A program made the position numbers and the translations under genes. Shown here one piece after another: positions 43,213 through 53,409 of a DNA stretch of 64,000 bases (positions within the stretch are counted from its first letter, which is position 1; the number at the start of each line of letters is the position of its first letter). The notes under the pieces were generated by a model. The model did no database searches, had not been told where the DNA came from, and saw nothing but the letters and a program-made list of their open reading frames with translations. Source of the DNA: Marinagarivorans sp. Lineage in GTDB: Bacteria > Pseudomonadota > Gammaproteobacteria > Pseudomonadales > Cellvibrionaceae. The stretch lies in assembly GCA_028281865.1 (NCBI GenBank), contig JANQJB010000116.1, forward strand, positions 60,537-124,536, written 5' to 3'.

Positions 43213-46200
43213 ATGGGTGAGAAACGTAACTATGCTCCCCTGGAATGGGTGATTGGCGAGATAGCTGAAGCTCTCAATGATGCTCGTCAAGCTTTGGAAG
43301 CGTACGCGGAAGACCCAAAAGACTCAACTCGCCTGCGTTTTTGTTTGTCGCATATTCATCAGGTGCATAGCACGTTAAAGATGGTTGAATTTAATGGCGC
43401 CATTTTATTTGCCGAGGAAACCGAGCACCTAGCTCAGGCCATTCTTAACAATTCAGTTGCTCATTTGGATGAAGCGCAGGAAGTATTAATGCGCTCACTA
43501 TTGCAGTTACCGATTTATCTTGAACATGTTATTGAAGCACGGGATGATCATCCGGGCGTTGTACTCTCGCTGTTAAATGATATGCGCGCCGTGCGCAAAC
43601 AGAGCTACCTGAGTGAAAGTAATCTTTTTTCTCCGGATATGAGCTCTATTGATGCAATTTCTGGCCAGTCGCATCCGATTACCGAAGATCGCACTAAATT
43701 CAAACAGGTTCTGGGTAAGTTGCGCGAGATGTATCAGTACTCTGCGGCGAGTGTCCTGCGTGGGATCAAGCTAGAAGAATATCTTGTATACATAGATAAA
43801 GTTTTCACTCGCTTGGAGAGTCTGACGCGTGGGACAGCCGCCCATGCGCTTTGGCAAGCCGCGTCCGGCCTTATGGATTGTTTGGTACGCGACGAGGTTG
43901 AGCTCAGCGTAGCAGTGAAAACCATTCTACGTGCGCTAGCGCGTGAAATGCGTGTTCTAGAAGAAAACTGCCCATCGGCTCTCCATGCCCCACCAAATGC
44001 CAATCTGATACGTAATATTTTGTACTACATTGCCAGGTCTGAAGATTGGAGTGCCCGCGTCGAGCAATTGAACGAGCGCTATAATTTGCGCGATGCGTTA
44101 ATGGATAATTCGGTCGAGGGTCGTGGTTTTAACAAAGCGATGATTTCCGGGCCTGACAAAGACGCAATTCGTGCGGTGGTTGGTGCTTTGTCGGATGAAA
44201 TTAATTCGATCAAACAGTTGCTTACACATTTGTTGTCCGAGCAAGGCAGCGTAAGTGATTTAGAAGAAGCTCTGCCGATTGTAAAACGCGTTGCCGACAC
44301 TTTGGCACTGCTCGGAATCCAGGATCTGCGCAGCGACGCGCTCGAGCAACATCGAATTTTGCAGGAGATGTGCGAGAATCACGATCTAAGCCCAGAGGCT
44401 ATTGAAGGTGTTGCGAGTAAAATTGTTGCCGTGGAACATCGCTTGGAAGCAATTGATAAAGGCGCCGATAAGCTGCGCGACTTTAATCAAATTGATGAGC
44501 GGCAAGTTGAAATCGATGTGGCGCAAAGGAAGGTGGTTGCCGAGTGTCGCGAAGGTCTCGATAAACTAAAAGATCACATCATGGAGTATCACAGCCACGG
44601 TAACGATCGCAGTCATCTGGTCGATGTACCCAATCTGTTGTCCGATATTCGCGGTGGCTTAAATATTATACCTTTGCCGCGCGCCGTGGCGATTATCGAT
44701 GCTTGCACCAAATTCGTTGAAGACAAATTCATCAATGCCGAGCAAAGCCCTGAAAGCTCGCTGTTGGTTGCCCTCGCCAATATTGTAGAGTCTGTCGATT
44801 ATTTTCTTGAGCGTTTTGTCGGTGAGCACGACCAAGATATCGATCAGTTTTTAATGCTGGCTGAGCAGAGTCTGCAGGATATCGGACATGCTGTTCCCGG
44901 AGTTGAGCTGCCGTCTTCAGAATTTACTGGCGAAACCCTAAGCGATGAAACTTTAAGCGACGAAACTGGGGCTGATTCAAATGCAGGCTGGGAAACGAGC
45001 GTTAGTGCCTCTTCTGTTGAAGATGACTCAAGTGAGCTGAAACTTTCAGCTGAAACCGGCTTACAAGATGAAGCTACAAGTTCCTCGGGGCCGGCGATTG
45101 AAGGTCTGCCCGAGGGGATCAATATTGACGATGTGCTGGATTCCGATATCGACCCAGAGATAGTCGAGATCTTTATCGAGGAAGCGCGAGAGGTCATGGA
45201 TTCGATTGCAGATCATTTGCCGCGTTGGGCTGATGACTTGGAAAACGAAGAAGCACTCACCACAATACGCCGCAATTTTCATACGCTTAAAGGTAGCGGT
45301 CGAATTGTCCAAGCCGTTGCAATCGGAGAGTTGGCTTGGTCAGTGGAAAATATGCTCAACCGCGTAATTGATATGACGGTGCCGCCGAGCGAAGCACACG
45401 CGGAGTTAATTGAGCGTGTGGTTGCCTTACTGCCGCTGATGGTCGATGCCTTTGAGCGTCGACAACCGACCCCGGCGAAGCAAACGGTACTGCAATTTAT
45501 TGCTTGGGCAGAAGGCTTGTCGCGCGGCCAGCAACCTGACTTTGATGCAGTTCCAAGCGCTCCGAGCGCAGACAAACCTGAACCCGCTGAAATTACCCTG
45601 GTTGAATCTGCTGAGGTTGAGTCAGATTCTCTTGATGAAGAACAAGCGGTGGATGTTGCTGAAGAAACTTCAGAGACTGCTTCGCAGAGCGAGAATATGG
45701 AAGAGGCGGGTGAACTTGAATTGCCCGATGCTATTGAACTCGCTGATGATGAAGACGACGAGCATGATACTGCGTCGAGCGCTGAATCGGAGCCTAGTGT
45801 TGAACCTGAATTTGCCGACGAAGACGAAGATTATGTCTTGTTGGAGCTTTTTGCTTCTGAAACGCGCGTTCATCTTAAGACAGCTGATGATTTCGTCAGC
45901 CAAATGCAGGAGTCGGCTCCGCTGTTCGAAGTGCCTAGCGATTTGTTGCAAAAGGCCCTGCATACATTAAAAGGTAGCGCTCACATGGCGGAAGTAACGC
46001 CGGTCGCATTGTTGGTGACGCCACTCGAGTCTCTGCTCAAGGAGATGCGCGCTTATCAAGTTAAAGTTGATGATGATATCTTGCAATTGCTCAAAGACGC
46101 TTCGCAATATATCAACGAAGCGTTAGTGCAAATAGACGATCATGTGGAAGTTGAAATTCCGAAGTTAGATCAATACGTCGCTCGTGTAAACGAATTGGCA

Positions 46201-49200
46201 GAGTTACGTGTTGGTCACTTGATTCGTTCGAAAGATCAGGGCGAGGGTGAACACCGGGAGGTCGATCCACGTCTCCTTTCGATCATAATGGCTGAAGAGA
46301 TGGCACTGCTTCTGGATGCGGATCAGGTGCTTGCGCGCTGGGCGGAAACTCCGGCCAAAGTCGAAGAGCAGGAAGCGATTATAGCGGAGCTCGGCACCTT
46401 GCAAGATGGCGCCTCACAAGCCAACCTCCCGCAAATGGCTGAGCTTAGTGGCGATCTTAAAGCGGCTCATGAAGCCGTTTTGAATAAGGAAATTGATCTT
46501 GTGCCTGAGATCTTCGATATCCTCAACCCTGCGCATGAAGCGTTGCTGGATATGGTGGATTGTGTAGCCGCAGGTCAAGATATGCAGCTGCCCTCTGCTG
46601 ACTTGTGGCAGCTGTTAAAAGACATGACGGCTGAAACGACTGAAGAAGTTATCGTCGAAGAAGCATCTGAAATAGATTCTCAAAGCGAGCCTTCGACAGT
46701 TGTTGAGACGAGCCTTTTTGACGGCTCTTACGATGCTGCATCGGAAATTGGAGCTGAAGACGACAGTGATACCGCGACCTTGGTTGATCAGGAAGTTCAG
46801 GCAGAGACGCAGCCGTTGGTAGCTGAGCTAGCCGCCGATGAAATCTCCGAGACAAGCTCAATTGTTTCAGAGGGTGAAATTGAATTTGACTTCGGCGACC
46901 TTGCACAGCAAGGGGGCGATGAAATTGATGCGGAGATTTTGGAAGTATTTCTCGACGAAGCGGATGAGCTAATCGAGGAACTAGACGAAGCGATACACGA
47001 CTGGGACTCTAATTGGGAAAACCGGGAAGCTGAAGATGTCATGAAGCGTGCACTGCACACGCTGAAAGGGGGTGCACGTCTGGCAGGTCTTAATAAGATT
47101 GGAGACCTCACGCATGAATATGAGACTTATTTAATTAATTCGTCGGGTCCACAGGGCGACACGAATTTTTTTAATACGATTCATCAATACCAAGACCACG
47201 TGCTGAAAGGCGTTAAGGTCGTTAAGGACTACCTTGAGTCTGATGCGAGCGCTGATGAACAGGCAGAGCAAGTGGTGCCAGCTGCCGAGAGTTCGCGAAC
47301 TGAGGATAATGTACGTGGTGCTGAAGTAGCTGACAATGTGTATCCGATTGGTAAAGCCATTCCTACACCGACAGAGCTAAAAGCTCCTGCGGTTGCAAGT
47401 GAATTTAAGATGCCACCCCCGCCGGCTGCTGCTGTAGACGGTTCTTCACAGCAGCTTGCCTCAGCAAATAAACGTCAGGGTTCGCAAGAAGTTGTCAAGA
47501 TCTCTGCCGATTTGCTGGAAGAGTTGGTCAATCTTGCGGGCGAAACGTCTATCAGCCGCGGTCGCTTGGAGCAGCAGGTTACGGATTTCGGTTCGGCAAT
47601 CCACGAAATGGACGTCACTATTCGTCGTTTGCAAGAACAAATTCGTCGCTTAGACATCGAGACTGAAGCGCAAATTTTATTTCGCCAGGAACAGATGGCC
47701 GAGCAGGATAGTTTTGATCCGCTCGAAATGGACCGTTATTCGCAATTACAGCAATTGTCTCGCTCGCTCACTGAGTCCGCATCAGACTTGGTCGACTTGA
47801 AATCGACTTTAGGCGATAAAGTTAAGGATACAGAATCGCTGTTGCTGCATCAGCAGCGCATAAACTCCTCGTTGCAAGAGGGTTTGATGCGTGCTCGCAT
47901 GGTGCCTTTTTCTCGCTTGGTGCCGCGTCTGCGCCGCATTGTTCGTCAGGTGTCGAGCGAACTGGGTAAGCAAGTTAACTTTGAGCTGGATAATGTCGAA
48001 GGCGAAATGGATCGTTCCGTATTGGAGCACATGGTTGCGCCGCTAGAGCACATGTTGCGCAATGCGGTAGACCACGGAATCGAAAAGCCCGAGGATCGCG
48101 TCGCGGCCGGCAAGCCCGAGACGGGCCGGATTTTATTGAGCTTTGCGCGTGAAGGGGGTGATATCTTATTGCGTCTTGCGGACGATGGTCGCGGAATCGC
48201 TCTCGACAAAGTGCGTAAAAAAGCTATAGAACAAGGTTTGATGAGTGAAGATGCTGATTTGAGTGATCACGACATCATGCAGTTCATCCTTCAAGCCGGC
48301 TTCAGTACCCGCGAAAACGTGACGCAAATTTCTGGCCGGGGAGTCGGGATGGATGTGGTCGCAGCTGAGATTAAGCAGCTGGGCGGCTCTATGTCGATCG
48401 AATCGAAAAGCGGTGTAGGAACGCAATTTACCGTACGTTTACCTTTTACCGTTTCTGTAAACCGGGCGCTAATGGTGACCATCGGTCAAGAAAACTATGC
48501 TATTCCACTCAACAGCATTGAAGGTATCGTGCGAGTCAGCCCGTTTGAACTTGAACATTATTATAGCGAGGAAGATGCGCGGTTTGAGTATGCGGGGGAG
48601 GAGTATCAGGTTCGCTACTTAGGCTCAATGCTGTCCGATAGTCTGCTGCCCCGTTTAGAGGGACAAACACTACCCGTGCCAGTAATTTTGGTGCGCTCAG
48701 CGCAGCATGCGATGGCATTGCAGGTCGATGGTTTGCAGGGTAGTCGCGAAATTGTTGTTAAAAGTTTGGGACCGCAATTTGCGGCTGTGCAAGGCTTGTC
48801 TGGCGCTACCGTTATGGGTGACGGAAGTGTAGTTGTGATTCTCGATCCACATGCTCTTGTACGTCGCAGTGTTGCAACAGCAGGTTTGGCCGCACCTTAT
48901 CAAGCACATCAGTTGAGCGCGCCGGAACCCAAGAGTTTGTTGAAGACAGTGATGGTGGTGGATGACTCGGTTACTGTGAGAAAGGTTACCAGTCGGTTCT
49001 TGGAGCGCGAAGGTTACAATGTTTTGACCGCGCATGACGGTGTTGATGCTTTGCAAAAATTACAAGAGCTAGTTCCCGATGTAATGTTGTTGGATATCGA
49101 AATGCCACGCATGGATGGGTTTGAATTGGCTAAAAATATCCGCACGACAGAACAGTGGGAAGACCTTCCAATCATTATGATTACATCCCGTACAGGAGAT

Positions 49201-49314
49201 AAGCACCGAGATCACGCCTTAAACATTGGCGTGAATCACTATTTGGGTAAGCCTTACCAAGAAGAAGTTTTGCTTGGTCATATCAGGGAATTGTTGGGCG
49301 AAGGCGCGGCTTAG
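43213..49314 (+). CDS. chpA: ChpA, hybrid CheA-type kinase of the twitching chemosensory system
   Basis: The 2033-residue product is one giant kinase. An N-terminal FimL/HPt-like region has His52 (HQVHSTLKM). Three clear HPt domains carry His690 (FHTLKGSGR), His917 (LHTLKGSAH) and His1282 (LHTLKGGAR), separated by acidic Glu/Ser/Ala linkers. The CheA dimerisation domain starts near 1420 (VKISADLLEELVNLAGE). The ATPase domain has MLRNAVDHGIEKPEDR, DDGRGIALDKV and GRGVGMDVV. A CheW-like domain and a C-terminal receiver follow, with Asp1961 (MLLDIEMPRMDG). It phosphorylates PilG and PilH. P. aeruginosa ChpA is about 2470 residues with more phosphotransfer domains, so this version is shorter. Confidence 0.96.
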   Translation: MGEKRNYAPLEWVIGEIAEALNDARQALEAYAEDPKDSTRLRFCLSHIHQVHSTLKMVEFNGAILFAEETEHLAQAILNNSVAHLDEAQEVLMRSLLQLPIYLEHVIEARDDHPGVVLSLLNDMRAVRKQSYLSESNLFSPDMSSIDAISGQSHPITEDRTKFKQVLGKLREMYQYSAASVLRGIKLEEYLVYIDKVFTRLESLTRGTAAHALWQAASGLMDCLVRDEVELSVAVKTILRALAREMRVLEENCPSALHAPPNANLIRNILYYIARSEDWSARVEQLNERYNLRDALMDNSVEGRGFNKAMISGPDKDAIRAVVGALSDEINSIKQLLTHLLSEQGSVSDLEEALPIVKRVADTLALLGIQDLRSDALEQHRILQEMCENHDLSPEAIEGVASKIVAVEHRLEAIDKGADKLRDFNQIDERQVEIDVAQRKVVAECREGLDKLKDHIMEYHSHGNDRSHLVDVPNLLSDIRGGLNIIPLPRAVAIIDACTKFVEDKFINAEQSPESSLLVALANIVESVDYFLERFVGEHDQDIDQFLMLAEQSLQDIGHAVPGVELPSSEFTGETLSDETLSDETGADSNAGWETSVSASSVEDDSSELKLSAETGLQDEATSSSGPAIEGLPEGINIDDVLDSDIDPEIVEIFIEEAREVMDSIADHLPRWADDLENEEALTTIRRNFHTLKGSGRIVQAVAIGELAWSVENMLNRVIDMTVPPSEAHAELIERVVALLPLMVDAFERRQPTPAKQTVLQFIAWAEGLSRGQQPDFDAVPSAPSADKPEPAEITLVESAEVESDSLDEEQAVDVAEETSETASQSENMEEAGELELPDAIELADDEDDEHDTASSAESEPSVEPEFADEDEDYVLLELFASETRVHLKTADDFVSQMQESAPLFEVPSDLLQKALHTLKGSAHMAEVTPVALLVTPLESLLKEMRAYQVKVDDDILQLLKDASQYINEALVQIDDHVEVEIPKLDQYVARVNELAELRVGHLIRSKDQGEGEHREVDPRLLSIIMAEEMALLLDADQVLARWAETPAKVEEQEAIIAELGTLQDGASQANLPQMAELSGDLKAAHEAVLNKEIDLVPEIFDILNPAHEALLDMVDCVAAGQDMQLPSADLWQLLKDMTAETTEEVIVEEASEIDSQSEPSTVVETSLFDGSYDAASEIGAEDDSDTATLVDQEVQAETQPLVAELAADEISETSSIVSEGEIEFDFGDLAQQGGDEIDAEILEVFLDEADELIEELDEAIHDWDSNWENREAEDVMKRALHTLKGGARLAGLNKIGDLTHEYETYLINSSGPQGDTNFFNTIHQYQDHVLKGVKVVKDYLESDASADEQAEQVVPAAESSRTEDNVRGAEVADNVYPIGKAIPTPTELKAPAVASEFKMPPPPAAAVDGSSQQLASANKRQGSQEVVKISADLLEELVNLAGETSISRGRLEQQVTDFGSAIHEMDVTIRRLQEQIRRLDIETEAQILFRQEQMAEQDSFDPLEMDRYSQLQQLSRSLTESASDLVDLKSTLGDKVKDTESLLLHQQRINSSLQEGLMRARMVPFSRLVPRLRRIVRQVSSELGKQVNFELDNVEGEMDRSVLEHMVAPLEHMLRNAVDHGIEKPEDRVAAGKPETGRILLSFAREGGDILLRLADDGRGIALDKVRKKAIEQGLMSEDADLSDHDIMQFILQAGFSTRENVTQISGRGVGMDVVAAEIKQLGGSMSIESKSGVGTQFTVRLPFTVSVNRALMVTIGQENYAIPLNSIEGIVRVSPFELEHYYSEEDARFEYAGEEYQVRYLGSMLSDSLLPRLEGQTLPVPVILVRSAQHAMALQVDGLQGSREIVVKSLGPQFAAVQGLSGATVMGDGSVVVILDPHALVRRSVATAGLAAPYQAHQLSAPEPKSLLKTVMVVDDSVTVRKVTSRFLEREGYNVLTAHDGVDALQKLQELVPDVMLLDIEMPRMDGFELAKNIRTTEQWEDLPIIMITSRTGDKHRDHALNIGVNHYLGKPYQEEVLLGHIRELLGEGAA

Positions 49315-49317
49315 TTT

Positions 49318-50292
49318 ATGCCGGCCCAGGGGCTCAACGTTGGTGTTCTCGCCAGTGATAAGCAAAAACTAAATCAATTAGTTTTATTGATTAAAAGTAC
49401 TGGTGAGCAAGTCGGTGCCGCACTTGAGGTTGCAAGCTGTGAAGACACCTTGCCGAGTGTTGATGTTTGGGTCGTAGACGTGGATAGCGATGATGGTGCT
49501 GGTCATTCTCTAATTGAGCGCATTGATGCTGCGAATATTCCACTGGTATATAGCGATAACGATGATAACGTCAAAAAAGATAAAGCCAGCAAGGGTGACG
49601 GTGTCAACGAGCACGTGTTACTGCCCCATCAAATTCGCCAGGCGCGAGCGCAAAAGCTGCATTTAAAGCTTAAAAGTTCTGTGCTGAATTTCCGCAAAAG
49701 CAAAACGCCTGCGCCTGCTGTGCGTGCAAAATATGTATGGGTACTTGCCGCTTCGACTGGTGGGCCGGAAGCCGTAGCGCGTTTTTTAACCTTGATTCCA
49801 GATTCACTGGTGAATGTTGCTTTTATTTATGTGCAGCACATAGAAGAGAGCGCAAAGGACACCTTGCGCCAGGTTGTAGAACAAAATAGTAGTTGGCGCG
49901 TTTGCGATACGGATCACTCAGCTTTGATTGTGGAAAAGAGTATTTTTATTGTTTCGCCGCAACATCAAATTGAGTTGTTAGATAATGGTGTGATTGCCGG
50001 AACGAACGCACCGTGGAAAGGTGACTACAGTCCTTCGATTGATCAAGTGATTGCGAAAGTTGCGCGCGTTTACCGCTGGTGCGGTGGGGCAATAATATTC
50101 ACAGGAATGGGCAATGATGGGGCTTTTGGTTGCAACATGCTCGCGCATCGCGGTGGAAAAGTCTGGATTCAATCGCCAGAGTCCTGTGCTGTTGATTCGA
50201 TGCCGTTGAGCGTAAAACAAAAAGGTTGCGCGGGAAAAATAGGTACACCTGAAGAGCTTGCAAAACAGTTTTGTAAAGCTTATGGCCGCTGA
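49318..50292 (+). CDS. chpB: ChpB, CheB-type methylesterase
   Basis: The 324-residue product has a C-terminal methylesterase domain (about 138-320) with the catalytic triad Ser in LAASTGGPEAV, His in YVQHIEES and Asp in TGMGNDGAFG. The N-terminal 110 residues resemble a receiver only loosely (VGVLASDKQKL, VDVWVVDVDSDDG) and lack a standard Asp-Lys arrangement, as is usual for ChpB. It removes methyl groups from PilJ. Start and chpA stop are 3 bases apart. Confidence 0.94.
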   Translation: MPAQGLNVGVLASDKQKLNQLVLLIKSTGEQVGAALEVASCEDTLPSVDVWVVDVDSDDGAGHSLIERIDAANIPLVYSDNDDNVKKDKASKGDGVNEHVLLPHQIRQARAQKLHLKLKSSVLNFRKSKTPAPAVRAKYVWVLAASTGGPEAVARFLTLIPDSLVNVAFIYVQHIEESAKDTLRQVVEQNSSWRVCDTDHSALIVEKSIFIVSPQHQIELLDNGVIAGTNAPWKGDYSPSIDQVIAKVARVYRWCGGAIIFTGMGNDGAFGCNMLAHRGGKVWIQSPESCAVDSMPLSVKQKGCAGKIGTPEELAKQFCKAYGR

Positions 50293-50323
50293 GCTTCCTA
50301 AGCTTTAAATTCCGAACGAACGG

Positions 50324-50833
50324 GTGAAATATATGAGTGATTTTGAAATGCCGCCAGTTAACGAAGAAGAGGAACAAGACTTCGGGATTGCCTGTCTCGC
50401 ACTTCCAATTCAGGCTGCTCAGTTACTTGTGCCATCGGTAAGTATCGCAGAGATGGCCTTAGTTGCACCGATTTTTCCAGACAACAGTGGTCCCGATTGG
50501 TTTTTGGGTCACTACAGTTGGCGTACGCATCGTGTTCCGTTGATTAGTTTTGAAAAGCTCACACGCGAGCAGGGCGGTGGCATTAACCCCAATGGTCGAA
50601 TCGCAGTATTTAATAACACCGGTGTTTCTTCCGACTTGCCTTTTATAGCTATCCCGACTCAAGGTATTCCGCGTGTCATGAATATTCGGCAAGATAATAT
50701 TTTTACCACAGACACAGAAGCTCCTGGCGCGTACGAATTAATGAATGTGCAAATTGAGGAGGAGGAGATGATAGTTCCAGACATCTCCGCGCTTGAACAA
50801 GCTTATTGCGAATTTAAGGATCGATTAGTGTAG
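50324..50833 (+). CDS. chpC: ChpC, CheW-like coupling protein
   Basis: The 169-residue product has a CheW-like fold with IACLALPIQAAQLLVPSVSIAEM, LGHYSWRTHRVPLISFE and the terminal VPDISALEQAY. ChpC links additional signals to ChpA. It ends the rightward pilG-chpC operon. Its last 9 bases overlap the 3' end of hslO on the other strand. Confidence 0.92.
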   Translation: MKYMSDFEMPPVNEEEEQDFGIACLALPIQAAQLLVPSVSIAEMALVAPIFPDNSGPDWFLGHYSWRTHRVPLISFEKLTREQGGGINPNGRIAVFNNTGVSSDLPFIAIPTQGIPRVMNIRQDNIFTTDTEAPGAYELMNVQIEEEEMIVPDISALEQAYCEFKDRLV

Positions 50834-51697
50834 CTGTTCTGCTTGCTTGAAAAGCTTGGTTAATTCTCTCTGTCCAAATTGATAAGTCATTCCACAAAAT
50901 TCGCAGTTTATTGAGATTAAACCTCGTTCGGCTAAAAGAGCGTGAGCGTCATCTCTGCCAATGGAGACTAGCGCTTGACCGGACTTTTCATGAGAGCACG
51001 AGCATTTAAATTTGACTGTCTGGTCGGGTAAAACACGAGTTTCGAGCTCGTGAAATAAACGCGCAAGTATTTCGGCGTGCGACAGATGTATAAGTTCTTC
51101 ATCGCGGATTGTCCTCGCAAGATGTTCTACTGTTTCCCAGCTTTCCTCGTCATTATTTTGTGCCTTGTCAGCGGGTAAAGCTTGCACCATCAGGCCAGAA
51201 GCCCGCTGTCCGTTGCATGTTAAATAAATAAAACTGGGTAGCTGTTCAGATTGAAAAAAATAGTCGCCCAGATTTTCTGCCAAGGTATTTTTTGATAGAG
51301 GAATAATGCCTTGATAGCGTTGCCCCTTTTCAGGTTCGATGGTGATGGACAGTAAACCTTTCCCGAGCAATTCTGGCAGAGTTAATTTATCTAATTTATT
51401 GGGGTCGCTGTTCTCTTTTAAGCGCACAATTCCTCGAATATTGCGTTTGTCCGTCGCTTCTGCCATCAGTGCTGTAACCGGGCCGTTGCCTTGTGCTTGT
51501 AGAGTGAGTTTGCCTTCAAACTTCAAGATGCCGGTAAGTAGTGAAGCTGCTGTTAAAAAATTGCCGAGTTCTAGCCTTAGGCGTGAAGGGAGCTCTTGAT
51601 GAGCTGCGGCTGCGATAAAACTCTCTTCGAGCGAGACTATCTCTCCGCGCGCGTTGCAGTTGTCGAAGAAAAATCGGGTGATATTATCGCTGTTCAT
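50825..51697 (-). CDS. hslO: HslO (Hsp33), redox-activated chaperone
   Basis: The 290-residue product has the N-terminal substrate-binding core and the C-terminal zinc-binding redox switch, with CxC in KCSCSH and CxxC in NCEFCG 28 residues later. Oxidation of these four Cys releases zinc and activates holdase function during oxidative stress. It overlaps hslR by 14 bases, so the two are translationally coupled, and converges on chpC. Confidence 0.96.
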   Translation of the reverse strand: MNSDNITRFFFDNCNARGEIVSLEESFIAAAAHQELPSRLRLELGNFLTAASLLTGILKFEGKLTLQAQGNGPVTALMAEATDKRNIRGIVRLKENSDPNKLDKLTLPELLGKGLLSITIEPEKGQRYQGIIPLSKNTLAENLGDYFFQSEQLPSFIYLTCNGQRASGLMVQALPADKAQNNDEESWETVEHLARTIRDEELIHLSHAEILARLFHELETRVLPDQTVKFKCSCSHEKSGQALVSIGRDDAHALLAERGLISINCEFCGMTYQFGQRELTKLFKQAEQLH

Positions 51698-52115
51698 CGT
51701 CTTTTATATTTGCTGCATCTTGATTGCCGCCTTGCGCGACATTGCGCACAAAGCGATGAATTTGCCGTCGTTGTTTTTTACTGGGTTTCCCGTCGGTTTG
51801 AAAACTGGCAGCACCTGCGGCTTTGCGTTCTGCGGCGCGCTTTTCACGAAGTGCAATACTCGCCTCAGTTTCCTCGTAAAGCAGCGCCGCTTCTGGAGCA
51901 CCGCGTCGTTGATCAGAAAGCGCAGTCACTAGGATTTCTTTTTCGTCCCACCCCTGGCGTATTTTAATGACGAGGCCAGTGGTTATATCCTTGCTCGCCT
52001 TTACCCGTTGATTGTCTATGTGCACTTTACCACCGTCAACCGCTTGCTTGGCCAGGCTACGAGTCTTGAAAAAACGCGCCGCCCACAGCCATTTATCAAT
52101 ACGCACCTTTTCCAT
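51684..52115 (-). CDS. hslR: HslR, S4-domain ribosome-associated heat-shock protein
   Basis: The 143-residue product has an N-terminal S4 RNA-binding domain starting VRIDKWLWAARFFKTRSLA, with GGKVHIDNQRVKASK. Then come QRRGAPEAALLYEET and a basic C-terminal tail. Hsp15/HslR binds free 50S subunits carrying nascent chains. The frame extends to 52136 (a TTG overlapping the previous stop), but MEKVRIDKWLW is the conserved start. It lies 17 bases after yrfG and overlaps hslO. Confidence 0.93.
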   Translation of the reverse strand: MEKVRIDKWLWAARFFKTRSLAKQAVDGGKVHIDNQRVKASKDITTGLVIKIRQGWDEKEILVTALSDQRRGAPEAALLYEETEASIALREKRAAERKAAGAASFQTDGKPSKKQRRQIHRFVRNVAQGGNQDAANIKDDEQR

Positions 52116-52132
52116 TAAACCAAGACCAACGG

Positions 52133-52789
52133 TCAACTCAAGCGCATAATTTCGGAGAAATCATGCAAGCTTTGGTAGTGCTCACTCCGGCGTTTCGTGC
52201 CGTTAGAGTCGGGTTGGGCGATATAAATAAGATGTTGTATGCCAAATGCTTTGGCCTGATGAAGGATTTGTTCCGTATCGTCGATAAACAATGTCTTTTG
52301 CGGGTTGAATTCGTGATTATCTGCAAAATGATGCCAGAAATTTTCGCTTTCTTTGGGTTCCTGGTAGTCGTGACTTGAGATGATTTTATCGAGCCAGCGG
52401 TCAATACCGCTCGCTTCAAGTTTTATATTCATGCCGGCTCGATGGGCGTTTGTAAGTAAGATGGTATCTTTGCCGTTTTGTTTGAGCCAACGTAAAAAGC
52501 GCTCGGCACCGGGTCGGATTGCAACTTTATGAGCAATCTCCTGCTTAAGTGCGGCGATGTCCATACCGACAAGTTCGCTCCAATGGTCGAGACAATACCA
52601 TTGTAAGGTGCCGCGATAGTGGTCGATGTGTGCTTCTAGCTTGGATTGCGCAGCTTCAATTGTGATTTGATGAAATTCCGCGTAGCGTTGTGGTAAGTAA
52701 GTCAACCAAAAAAAGTTGTCGAACTGTAAATCGAGCAAAGTGCCGTCCATATCCAGTAGAACGGTTTCAATATTGTCCCAAGCTAACAT
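52133..52789 (-). CDS. yrfG: GMP/IMP nucleotidase YrfG (HAD family)
   Basis: The 218-residue product is a HAD phosphatase with VLLDMDGTLLDL (catalytic Asp residues), motif II LLTNAHR, a Lys in YQEPKESE and LFIDDTEQIL. The cap region contains YCLDHWSELVGMD, typical of YrfG. It dephosphorylates purine monophosphates. The frame opens upstream to 52915, but the residues before MLAWDNIETVL look unlike the family. It is divergent from nudE and followed by hslR. Confidence 0.9.
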   Translation of the reverse strand: MLAWDNIETVLLDMDGTLLDLQFDNFFWLTYLPQRYAEFHQITIEAAQSKLEAHIDHYRGTLQWYCLDHWSELVGMDIAALKQEIAHKVAIRPGAERFLRWLKQNGKDTILLTNAHRAGMNIKLEASGIDRWLDKIISSHDYQEPKESENFWHHFADNHEFNPQKTLFIDDTEQILHQAKAFGIQHLIYIAQPDSNGTKRRSEHYQSLHDFSEIMRLS

Positions 52790-52869
52790 AATACATAAAC
52801 GAAAAAGCGGTGAATTAAGGATAAAAAAGTAAACTAACAGCAAAACATATGAACAAGGTGTAAAGCAGT

Positions 52870-53409
52870 ATGACGACCTTTCCGAAAATATTAAAGCGTT
52901 GGAGTCCTTCTCCAAGTCGCTTATTTAGAGTTGAAGCGATGGAGATTCAGTTCAGTAACGGGGAAAAGCGAGAATATGAGCGCTTGAAGGGGTCCAAACC
53001 AGCAGTGATTGCAGTTCCTATGCTGGACGAAGACCGTTTCATTGTGGTGCGGGAGTTTGCTGCCGGTACTGAAGATTACCAGTTAGCACTGCCGAAGGGA
53101 CGTGTTGATGGTACTGAGAGTTTTGCCCATGCGGCCGATCGGGAGCTGCGAGAAGAGGCGGGCTTCGGGTCACGCAGGCAAACACTGCTCAAGCAGATGC
53201 TGCAGTCGCCAAATTATATGGAGCACGCAACCCAAATTGTGTTGTTGCAAGACTTGTATGAAGCGACAGCAGAGGGAGATGAGCCGGAGCCACTTGGGGT
53301 GGAAGTATTTCGTTTCTCTGCGCTGAGTGAGCTGCTAGAGCGGAGCGATTTTAGTGAAGCGCGCTCTATTGCAGCGCTGTTTTTGGCACAACAGTATTTA
53401 GCCGGCTGA
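52870..53409 (+). CDS. nudE: NudE, ADP compounds Nudix hydrolase
   Basis: The 179-residue product has the Nudix box (GRVDGTESFAHAADRELREEAGF, residues about 77-99, quoted only by position beyond this) with the REx2EEx motif intact. Flanking segments EFAAGTEDYQLALPKG and QSPNYMEHATQIVLL match NudE. It hydrolyses ADP-ribose, NADH and Ap3A-type compounds. nudE, yrfG, hslR and hslO are a classic gammaproteobacterial neighbourhood. Confidence 0.92.
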   Translation: MTTFPKILKRWSPSPSRLFRVEAMEIQFSNGEKREYERLKGSKPAVIAVPMLDEDRFIVVREFAAGTEDYQLALPKGRVDGTESFAHAADRELREEAGFGSRRQTLLKQMLQSPNYMEHATQIVLLQDLYEATAEGDEPEPLGVEVFRFSALSELLERSDFSEARSIAALFLAQQYLAG

